Below, piece by piece: positions 1-5,121 of a stretch of 8,930 bases of DNA. Both the position numbers and the translations under genes were made by a program. The stretch is from NCBI GenBank assembly GCA_030612225.1, contig JAUWOH010000112.1:1-8930 (forward strand), read 5' to 3'. Numbering within the stretch: position 1 is the stretch's first letter; every line of letters begins with the position of its first letter. A model generated the notes under the pieces. The model had not been told where the DNA came from and ran no database searches. It saw only the letters and a list, made by a program, of their open reading frames with translations. The stretch is from Desulfobacteraceae bacterium. GTDB lineage: Bacteria; Desulfobacterota; Desulfobacteria; Desulfobacterales; JAUWMJ01.

Positions 1-35
1 GGCACCGTCACCGGATACCCCGTTGTGATAACACT

Positions 36-209
36 ATGCCCTTCGCCTCCATCTGGCTGGGCTTGGGACTTGCCTTGACTTCCATAACTGGAACGTATAG
101 GCTCACCCTTAAGAACGTGTGCCGTGCCCGGCACACAACCACGGCATTAAGGGCGACGGCAAAAAGCCGCCGCGCCTTATGCCGGCTGTTCGGCGATTGG
201 ATTAATTAA
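36..209 (+). CDS. Possible small ORF of 57 residues in a mini-cassette
   Basis: An ATG at 36 opens a 57-codon frame ending in TAA at 207-209. I do not recognise the product. It starts MPFASIWLGLGLALT, a mildly hydrophobic stretch, and continues as an Arg-rich tail (residues about 22-50) that is simply the translation of the attC-like palindrome at 133-194. No Shine-Dalgarno sequence precedes it. The ATG lies 8 bases after a GTTGTGA box (22-28), which would be a typical distance for a gene in an integron cassette. Running through the attC is unusual for cassette genes, although some do. It could equally be a chance frame in GC-rich palindromic DNA. No function is proposed. Confidence 0.15.
   Translation: MPFASIWLGLGLALTSITGTYRLTLKNVCRARHTTTALRATAKSRRALCRLFGDWIN
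117..136. repeat. Perfect 8-bp hairpin left of attC1
   Basis: GTGTGCCG (117-124) and CGGCACAC (129-136) form a perfect 8-bp stem around the tetraloop TGCC. An outer pair, CCCTTAA (106-112) with TTAAGGG (147-153), could extend this fold, but it would compete with the attC fold that uses 143-153. This is GC-rich DNA unlike the AT-rich genes that follow. Its role is unknown; it may be only the 3' part of an upstream cassette. Confidence 0.4.
133..194 (+). other. attC-like integron recombination site (attC1)
   Basis: This 62-bp imperfect palindrome has the layout of an attC. The R'' box is ACACAAC (133-139) and the R' box is GTTCGGC (188-194), with AAC/GTT at the core and predicted cleavage between G188 and T189. 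The arms pair as CGGCA (142-146 region) with TGCCG (180-184), AAGG with CCTT, GCG with CGC and CGGC with GCCG around an AAAAA loop (161-165). T148 and G174 are unpaired, resembling the extrahelical bases that direct strand choice in known attC sites. The R' box deviates from GTTRRRY at one position (C191), and attC2 shows the same deviation. The stem is seen in the sequence; integrase recognition is inferred. Confidence 0.7.
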
Positions 210-225
210 AAAATAAACTTATTGC

Positions 226-259
226 TTGCCTTTTGTAACCTTGTGCGTTACATTGTAAC
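226..259 (+). promoter_or_regulatory. higBA promoter with GTAAC/GTTAC operator
   Basis: A TTGCCT box (226-231) and a TACATT box (249-254) stand 17 bp apart just before the higB ATG at 261. The -10 box lies inside a perfect inverted repeat, GTTAC (247-251), ATT, GTAAC (255-259), and another GTAAC copy is at 235-239. Type II antitoxins usually repress their own operon from such palindromes, so HigA is the expected binder. No Shine-Dalgarno sequence is visible and the transcript may be nearly leaderless. Confidence 0.5.
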
Positions 260-260
260 T

Positions 261-569
261 ATGATTAAGAATTTCCGTGATAATTGGTTACGAAAGTTTT
301 TCGTAGAGGACATTCAGGCAAAAAAAATACCCACTGATATTCGTTCACGATTGTTTAGGAAATTACAACTGTTGGATGATGCAACGAATTATGCTGACTT
401 GAGAAGTCCACTCAGCAATCATTTTGAAAAATTATCTGGCAAATTAAAAGATAAATGCTCCATACGTGTCAATGATCAATGGCTTTTAATTTTTACTTGG
501 GATGATCAACACGGAGAGGCGGATGGCATTTATCTTGATAATCATTCATATAAACGAGGTATAAAATGA
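261..569 (+). CDS. higB: HigB-type toxin, RelE/ParE-superfamily mRNA interferase
   Basis: This 102-residue protein has the HigB (RelE-fold) pattern: MIKNFRDNWLRKFF start, a helical region at residues 20-40, then LSNHFEKLSGKL, SIRVNDQW and IYLDNHSY. Family members cut mRNA on the ribosome and are neutralised by HigA. His54 and Lys57 coincide with active-site residues described for Proteus vulgaris HigB, and Arg69 probably matches another. The arginine normally following Trp in the [NQ]-W-R motif is replaced by Leu75, so catalysis may be weakened. The ATG at 261 is preferred over an upstream TTG at 222 because MIKxF is the usual family start and the operator ends at 259. The stop overlaps higA in ATGA (566-569), showing translational coupling in toxin-first order. 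Confidence 0.9.
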   Translation: MIKNFRDNWLRKFFVEDIQAKKIPTDIRSRLFRKLQLLDDATNYADLRSPLSNHFEKLSGKLKDKCSIRVNDQWLLIFTWDDQHGEADGIYLDNHSYKRGIK

Positions 570-877
570 TTATAACTAAACGTAAACCCGTCAGTGTCGG
601 TGAAATGATCAACGAAGAATTTATTGCACCTTTGGGAATTACTCAGGGGCAACTATCTTCTGCGATGGGCGTCAGTCGTAGAACTGTAAATGAACTTTGC
701 ACCGGTAAGAGATCTATAACCGTTGATACGGCTTTAATGTTAGCTAAAGTATTCGGAAATACAGCGAATTTTTGGCTTAATTTACAGCAACGAAATGATA
801 TATGGGCTGCACTACATTCCCCGAAGCGAATGGAAAAAATTGAGCGTGTTAGTCCAATTCGTGAAGCAATTGCATAG
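566..877 (+). CDS. higA: HigA-type antitoxin, XRE-family HTH repressor
   Basis: This 103-residue protein is of normal length for a HigA antitoxin. It should bind and inactivate HigB and repress the operon. The helix-turn-helix lies at about residues 26-48 (TQGQLSSAMGVSRRTVNEL), followed by the family hallmark ITVDTALMLAKVFGNTANFW at 51-70 and LQQRNDIWAA at 73-82. The N-terminal KPVSVGEMINEEFIAPLGI is also typical. Its ATG overlaps the higB stop codon by 4 bases, so the two are co-translated. The pair is followed by an attC-like site. Nothing in the antitoxin appears broken, so repression and neutralisation should be intact even if the toxin is impaired. Confidence 0.93.
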   Translation: MIITKRKPVSVGEMINEEFIAPLGITQGQLSSAMGVSRRTVNELCTGKRSITVDTALMLAKVFGNTANFWLNLQQRNDIWAALHSPKRMEKIERVSPIREAIA

Positions 878-927
878 AAATTTATCGGCCATTTCTATCA
901 TAAATTCAGCATATTAAATATAATAGC

Positions 928-1045
928 GCCGAACATTAAAATGCACCCTACCGCAGCAAGTCGGCGTTTTTTTATCGTGGATTCAAGAGTGTCGCCATCA
1001 TTAATAACTGTCTTTTCTTTGCGGCTGGTGATTTCAGCGTTCGAC
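928..1045 (+). other. attC-like integron recombination site (attC2)
   Basis: This 118-bp imperfect palindrome follows higA. GCCGAAC (928-934) pairs with GTTCGAC (1039-1045) at 6 of 7 positions. Inside, AAAT (939-942) pairs with ATTT (1031-1034), CACC (944-947) with GGTG (1027-1030), and CCGC (951-954) with GCGG (1021-1024), with single unpaired bases such as G943 and C1025 between the helices. The middle of about 66 bp has no strong pairing and would be a large terminal loop, as in long attC variants. The R' box shares GTTCG with attC1. The fold is visible; function as a recombination site is inferred. Confidence 0.65.
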
Positions 1046-1092
1046 CAATAACAGAAGAGATTCAAATGGCACATACCAGAAGAGGTAATGTA

Positions 1093-1437
1093 ATGCGGCA
1101 CACCGCGATGGATTACAGAAAGCGCGTTTGCCAAGCCATGAATTTTATTAGTGGGAATCTGAATCGAGATCTCTCTTTGGAAGAGGTTGCTGGAGCGGCT
1201 TCTTTCTCCATGTTTCACTTCCACAGGATTTTTAAGGCTGTGGTTGGTGAAACAGTTGCCGGCTTCACGCGGAGGTTGCGTCTTGAGTTTGCCGCAAACC
1301 GCCTTCTATCCAATCAACATGAAGATATCACTACGATAGCAATAGATTGTGGATTCTCAAGCTCACAAAATTTTGCCAAGGCATTCCGCCAACATTTGTT
1401 GCTGGTGTGGTTGCCAAAATTACCAGAAGAAAACTGA
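1093..1437 (+). pseudogene. Truncated or frameshifted AraC-family DNA-binding domain
   Basis: The 114-residue product is the tandem helix-turn-helix domain of an AraC/XylS regulator, of the sort usually followed by a GyrI-like ligand domain. HTH 1 lies at residues 28-49 (LSLEEVAGAASFS then FHFHRIFK) and HTH 2 at 78-99 (DITTIAIDCGFSSS then FAKAFRQH). After H101 the expected continuation (F-G-x-x-P-x-x-[FY]-R) is absent and 13 unrelated residues end the frame. Reading two bases on from that point gives F after H and stays open to a TAA at 1464-1466, so loss of one T in the CATTTG run (1393-1398) is a simple explanation. No effector domain is present. The ATG at 1093 is chosen because AGAGG (1081-1085) lies 7 bases ahead; an ATG at 1066 is also possible. 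DNA binding could persist, but regulation is doubtful. Confidence 0.7.
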
Positions 1438-1521
1438 CTGAGCCGAAAGATGTTGGATGGTCATAATTGCAGGAACATATAATCACAGGCGGACTTCAGG
1501 GACGCTTAAAGCGGTGACGAT

Positions 1522-1551
1522 TTGCAACTTATTCATTTTGAAAAATATATT
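1522..1551 (+). promoter_or_regulatory. Possible promoter for the L,D-transpeptidase gene
   Basis: TTGCAA (1522-1527) and TATATT (1546-1551) are separated by 18 bp in an AT-rich stretch just ahead of the gene. A start site near 1558 would leave a leader of under 20 bases. AT-rich sequence gives such matches easily, so confidence is limited. Confidence 0.3.
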
Positions 1552-1574
1552 TGTTTTACATTATATGTAAATAT

Positions 1575-2057
1575 ATGAGAAAAATACTCCTTATAGTTTT
1601 TATTCTGATACCGTCAATCTCATTTGGGATAGAGAAAGCTGACTCGGTTTTAGTTATAAAATCTGAGTCAAAACTCTACTTGAAGAAAAATGGTATAGTA
1701 CTTAAAAAGTACCATATTGCATTTGGAGCAAATCCGAAAGGGCACAAGCAGCAGAAAGGCGATGAGCGAACACCAGAAGGAAAATACGTTCTCGATTATA
1801 AGAAAGAAAATAGTTCATTTTATAAAGCTATACATATTTCTTATCCAAATGATAACGACAAAAAGCGAGCTAAGGAAAAAAAGGTTAACCTTGGAGGGCA
1901 AATAATGATACATGGTCAGAAAAACGGTTTCGGATGGTTATCATTTATTACACAATGGTTCAATTGGACTGGCGGTTGTATAGCGGTATCCAACTGTGCC
2001 ATGGACGAAATCTGGAATGCTGTAGATGTCGAAACTCCAGTTGAAATAAAACCATAG
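1575..2057 (+). CDS. Secreted L,D-transpeptidase, YkuD domain
   Basis: This 160-residue protein begins with a signal peptide (MRKILLIVFILIPSISFG), so it should act in the periplasm on peptidoglycan, forming 3-3 crosslinks or attaching proteins to stem peptides. Residues about 24-158 form a YkuD domain: GDERTPEGKY at 62-71, the catalytic-site histidine H113 in IMIHG, and the nucleophile C135 in WTGGCIAVSN. That is close to the WTDGCIAV form of small YafK-like enzymes, with Gly for the usual Asp. DpaA/YafK-type relatives are amidases, so the direction of the reaction is open. An in-frame TTG at 1551 would add eight residues before the signal peptide; ATG 1575 is preferred. There is no clear Shine-Dalgarno sequence. 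The gene stands alone among + strand accessory genes. Confidence 0.85.
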   Translation: MRKILLIVFILIPSISFGIEKADSVLVIKSESKLYLKKNGIVLKKYHIAFGANPKGHKQQKGDERTPEGKYVLDYKKENSSFYKAIHISYPNDNDKKRAKEKKVNLGGQIMIHGQKNGFGWLSFITQWFNWTGGCIAVSNCAMDEIWNAVDVETPVEIKP

Positions 2058-2164
2058 AACAAGAGCATTGAGGTGGACAGAAAAAAGCCGGCAGGCCTTC
2101 TCTTTAAAGAATGCCTCATATTTATCAAGGCTGCACACTCATGCCAGGCACAAAGGATAAAGCA

Positions 2165-2530
2165 ATGAATCGTAAAGGCGAAATAATTGGATGGATCGCT
2201 GGCTGGCTTGGAGGTTTTATTTGGCTGGGTTTGCTATCTGTCGTTTGGCTATTTCAAGACAAAATTCGCGATGGAATGATAGGAATAATGGTATTTTTGG
2301 TAGCAATTATAGCCATTATTTCGACTGCACCCTGGAAGCATCCAAATACCAAATATTGGAAATTGATGCTACCAATTTATCTGCTGTTTTTTATTTCAAT
2401 TGCCTTGTGTATCTACCTATATGGCGGATTAGAGAACATGGGATTGAAATGGACCTCTTTCTTTTGGATAATCCCTTGTCTTATACCATTTATAACCGCT
2501 GGTAATCGAACATGGAACAGTAACGTCTGA
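2165..2530 (+). CDS. Small integral membrane protein, four predicted helices
   Basis: I do not recognise a named family. The 121-residue product has four hydrophobic segments at about residues 6-29, 35-53, 65-86 and 96-112. The N-terminus MNRKGEIIGWIAGWLGG and the loop APWKHPNTKYWKLMLP look like conserved signature sequences rather than random coding. The ATG at 2165 is chosen over one at 2111 because AAGGA (2153-2157) lies 7 bases upstream and the added residues would be polar and unrelated. It follows the L,D-transpeptidase by 107 bases on the same strand and may share its transcript. It is probably an inner-membrane protein; substrate or role cannot be read from the sequence. Confidence 0.7.
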   Translation: MNRKGEIIGWIAGWLGGFIWLGLLSVVWLFQDKIRDGMIGIMVFLVAIIAIISTAPWKHPNTKYWKLMLPIYLLFFISIALCIYLYGGLENMGLKWTSFFWIIPCLIPFITAGNRTWNSNV

Positions 2531-2593
2531 CAAGGTAAATTCACTCGAATGCAAAAAACGGTGTTCGTTCCTCATCCCCATTAAGTTTAGAAG

Positions 2594-3013
2594 TTATTTA
2601 GGGGAACAGTGATTAAACCGGTTGTCAGTGAATCTTGCTGAGATATACTGATAAATAAAGACTCCAAAAATACTTCCGAAAATATCTGCAAGAATATCCA
2701 TCCATTCAGCACTTCTGCTTGAAACAAAATACTGGTGGAGTTCATCACTCATTCCATAAAGACTTGATGACAGTACGCTGAGTATTATCAAGAGTTTGAG
2801 GTTGTTTCTGATTTGCAAAGTCTTATATGCCCTGAGGAAAAGGGCTCCTAGAACTGCATAGGCAAAAAAATGAAGCAGTTTGTCTATGTATGGCAGCTCA
2901 GGAATGCTTTCAATTGATGGAAAGGAAGACTGTATGAAAATAAAAATACAGTAAATTATTAGGGGAAACCAGTATCGGAAAAATTTAATCAAATTGCTCA
3001 ATTGGATTATCAC
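2594..3013 (-). CDS. VanZ-like family membrane protein
   Basis: This 139-residue protein matches the VanZ-like pattern. It has four membrane segments (about residues 15-33, 45-64, 72-88 and 104-124), DKLLHFFAYAVLGAL at 44-58, and the hallmark YGMSDELHQYFVSSRSAEWMD (starting at residue 86) followed by ADIFGSIFG at 109-117. VanZ itself confers low-level teicoplanin resistance, but most relatives have no known activity, and resistance should not be assumed here. The start is a GTG at 3013 without a visible Shine-Dalgarno sequence; a TTG seven codons further in is an alternative. It lies 107 bases downstream of thrS in the same direction, so read-through from thrS is likely. It converges with the membrane-protein gene ending at 2530. 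Confidence 0.85.
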   Translation of the reverse strand: MIIQLSNLIKFFRYWFPLIIYCIFIFIQSSFPSIESIPELPYIDKLLHFFAYAVLGALFLRAYKTLQIRNNLKLLIILSVLSSSLYGMSDELHQYFVSSRSAEWMDILADIFGSIFGVFIYQYISARFTDNRFNHCSPK

Positions 3014-3080
3014 GAAAGCCGTAGATCCCGCTTATGCGGAGTACGAAAAGATTTTTATTTCGTGCTTTCTATCTTTCGTG
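3011..3080. repeat. Inverted repeats with repeated TTTCGTG motifs
   Basis: CACGAAAG (3011-3018) and CTTTCGTG (3073-3080) form a perfect 8-bp inverted repeat. Nested inside are CCGC-TTAT-GCGG and a weaker ACGAAA/TTTCGT pair. The motif TTTCGTG or a close variant recurs near 3057, 3073 and 3082. The hairpin lies between thrS and the VanZ-like gene and covers the latter's GTG start. There is no U-run following it on the - strand, so it is not a typical intrinsic terminator; an mRNA-processing or translation-masking role is possible but untested. Confidence 0.4.
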
Positions 3081-3120
3081 TTTTCGTAATTGTTTTTTTG
3101 TTATTATGTTTTGGCCCTGC

Positions 3121-5037
3121 CTAATCTTTAAAAATATCAAGCGTTAATTTTCGCTGATTTATATGTGCAAGGACCCTTCCTATAAAATCTTCATGGGTAA
3201 TCCCATATTTGACTTGTCCGTCTAAGGTTCTGACTGACAATGTTTTCGACTCTTTTTCCTTTTTACCGATTGTGAGTATAAGGGGAATTTTATTAAGTTG
3301 TGCATCACGAATTTTTTTATTCAGGCTCTCGGTTCTGCTGTCAATTTCGACTCGCAGGGCTGACTTTGTAAGATTGTTCCCCAACTGGGTAGCGTATGGC
3401 ACGAGATCGTCATTAATTGGCAGGATGACTACCTGGACCGGGGCTATCCATAAGGGAAACTTTCCGGCGAAGTGTTCTATCAATATTCCGAAAAATCTTT
3501 CGATGGAACCGAAAATAGTCCTGTGTATCATGATCGGCCGGTGCTTTTCATTGTCCCTGTCTATATAAGACAGATCAAATCTTTCCGGCAATGACATGTC
3601 GAGCTGAATCGTGCCGCATTGCCATGTGCGACCTAAGGCGTCTTTAATGTGAAGGTCGATCTTAGGGCCATAAAAGGCACCATCCCCTTCATTGAGTATA
3701 TATTCTTGCCCATAGAGGGCAAGAGCGGAGCGGAGGCCCTTTGTGGCAACCTCCCACTGTTTATCGGTTCCGATAGATTTTTCGGGACGCGTAGAAAGTT
3801 CCAGGTTAAAACCAAGCCCGAAGGTTCCGTAAATCCGTTCCGACAACGATAAGGCTCCGATAATTTCATTCTGGATCTGATCCGGAGTCATGAATAGATG
3901 AGCATCGTCTTGATGAAATGCTCGAACACGGAACAGGCCGGACAGCACACCGCTGAGTTCATGCCTGTGTACCAACCCGATTTCACCCGCTCTTATGGGC
4001 AGTTCTCTGTAAGAATGGGGACGATTTCCGTAGATCAGCATACCCCCCGGGCAGTTCATCGGTTTGATAGCATAATCGTATTCATCAACTACGGAAGTAT
4101 ACATATTCTCCCGGTAATTATCCCAGTGACCGCTTTGTTCCCACAGACTGCGCTTTAGCATTATCGGTGTTTTTGTTTCAGTGTAACCGGCTGCAAGATG
4201 CTCTTCCCGCCAGTAGTCAATCAGGATATTCCAGATAACCATTCCCTTAGGATGAATAAACGGCATACCAGGCGCTTCATCGTGAAAGCTGAACAGTTCC
4301 ATGGCTTCCCCTATTTTACGATGGTTGCGCCTTTTTGCCTCTTCAAGAAAATTGATATGTTCTGCAAGCTCTTTCTTGTTGAAAAATGCAGTGCCATATA
4401 TACGCTGGAGCTGGGCTTTGGTTTGGTCAGCCCTCCAGTATGCCCCGGAAACTTTCATTAGTTTTATGGCTTTAACAAACCCTGTATGGGGGATGTGCGG
4501 ACCGCGGCACAAATCTGTAAACTCACTCTGCTTATAAAATGAAATAGTGTCATCATCCAACTCAGAAATCATTTCGAGTTTATAAGGCTCATCTTTATAA
4601 AATTCGAGGGCCTCGGTTTTAGAAACTTCCCTGCGTGTAACAGGAAGTTTTTCCTTGATGATTTTTTTCATCTCCGCTTCTATCTTTGGGAAATCGTCCT
4701 TGGAAACCGGCTGCATGTCTATGTCGTAATAGAAACCATCCTCAACCGCAGGTCCTATGGTAAGCATTGCACCAGGATAAAGGCGCAAAATTGCCTGCGC
4801 CATGACATGTGCTGCACTATGGCGAAGAATCTTAAGTGCTTCGGGGTCTTTTGTTGTTATAAACCTGATTTTAGCGTCCCGGGTTATCTTTGTGCTTAAA
4901 TCAACAATTTCGGAATCTAATTCCATGGCAACGCAATTTCTTGCAAAACCTTCTGAAATACCCTTTGCCACGTCCAGTCCTGTGGAATTCTTTTTAAAAC
5001 TCTTTATATTGCCGTCAGGAAATGTTATGTTCAACAT
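3121..5037 (-). CDS. thrS: Threonyl-tRNA synthetase
   Basis: This complete 638-residue enzyme charges tRNA-Thr in the cytoplasm (E. coli ThrRS has 642 residues). An N-terminal TGS domain (about 1-61) is followed by the editing domain with its metal-type residues H73, H77 (HSAAH), C177 and H181 (DLCRGPH), which hydrolyse Ser-tRNA-Thr. The class II catalytic core has zinc ligands C329 (MNCPGG), H380 (DDAHLF) and H505 (MIHRTIFG), motif 2 around R372 and motif 3 at about 510-523. The anticodon-binding domain covers about 531-632. The ATG at 5037 has AAGGTG about 8 bases upstream. A short leader of about 40 nt leaves no room for a T-box. No infC-rpmI-rplT genes follow, unlike in many bacteria. Confidence 0.98.
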   Translation of the reverse strand: MLNITFPDGNIKSFKKNSTGLDVAKGISEGFARNCVAMELDSEIVDLSTKITRDAKIRFITTKDPEALKILRHSAAHVMAQAILRLYPGAMLTIGPAVEDGFYYDIDMQPVSKDDFPKIEAEMKKIIKEKLPVTRREVSKTEALEFYKDEPYKLEMISELDDDTISFYKQSEFTDLCRGPHIPHTGFVKAIKLMKVSGAYWRADQTKAQLQRIYGTAFFNKKELAEHINFLEEAKRRNHRKIGEAMELFSFHDEAPGMPFIHPKGMVIWNILIDYWREEHLAAGYTETKTPIMLKRSLWEQSGHWDNYRENMYTSVVDEYDYAIKPMNCPGGMLIYGNRPHSYRELPIRAGEIGLVHRHELSGVLSGLFRVRAFHQDDAHLFMTPDQIQNEIIGALSLSERIYGTFGLGFNLELSTRPEKSIGTDKQWEVATKGLRSALALYGQEYILNEGDGAFYGPKIDLHIKDALGRTWQCGTIQLDMSLPERFDLSYIDRDNEKHRPIMIHRTIFGSIERFFGILIEHFAGKFPLWIAPVQVVILPINDDLVPYATQLGNNLTKSALRVEIDSRTESLNKKIRDAQLNKIPLILTIGKKEKESKTLSVRTLDGQVKYGITHEDFIGRVLAHINQRKLTLDIFKD

Positions 5038-5084
5038 TATTTATTCACCTTTTTGTATTAATTGAGACTATTGCCAAACATTTA

Positions 5085-5113
5085 TATTTAGGAGAAATGA
5101 CCTTCCCGGTCAA
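5085..5113 (-). promoter_or_regulatory. Probable thrS promoter over a TGACC/GGTCA palindrome
   Basis: On the - strand TTGACC (5113-5108) and TAAATA (5090-5085) are 17 bp apart, giving a leader of about 40 nt to the thrS ATG. The -35 box overlaps a perfect 5-bp inverted repeat, TGACC (5098-5102), TTCCC, GGTCA (5108-5112), which could be an operator for thrS, the divergent rnd, or both. The -10 match is only partial. Confidence 0.4.
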
Positions 5114-5121
5114 GATAAAAA

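Larger units (their letters stand above)
189..1039 (+). mobile_element. Integron gene cassette carrying higBA
   Basis: The unit runs from the cleavage point in attC1 (G188|T189) to that in attC2 (G1039|T1040), 851 bp. In a free circular cassette the last G joins the first bases TTCGGC, giving GTTCGGC. That is the exact reverse complement, 7 of 7, of the cassette's own R'' box GCCGAAC at 928-934. This match between the cassette 5' end and its own attC is what integron recombination predicts and is hard to get by chance. It carries one toxin-antitoxin pair with its own promoter, the classic stabilising cargo of sedentary chromosomal arrays. No integrase or attI is in the window. Confidence 0.65.

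Noticed and set aside
1066..1092. Earlier ATG for the AraC-type gene
   Set aside because: ATG 1093 has a better spaced AGAGG and the added residues have no family match; the earlier start remains possible.
898..1224. Minus-strand 108-codon frame ending in a hydrophobic KKRRLAAVGCILMFGA-type tail
   Set aside because: It is antisense to the AraC domain and the attC2 palindrome, has no Shine-Dalgarno, and the hydrophobic end is the only protein-like part. It could be a relic but cannot be supported as a gene.
2531..2593. Bidirectional terminator between the convergent membrane-protein and VanZ-like genes
   Set aside because: The GTTC/CCCC against GGGG/GAAC pairing needs a 5-base bulge and a loop of about 20 bases, and lacks a clear T-run.
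3209..3568. Plus-strand frames opposite thrS, including 3898-4158, 4198-4461 and 4802-5065
   Set aside because: All are shadows of the unmistakable thrS coding sequence.
5038..5121. T-box or other leader riboswitch for thrS
   Set aside because: The divergent gap is only 84 bp and the predicted leader about 40 nt, too short for a T-box; no specifier or T-box sequence is seen.
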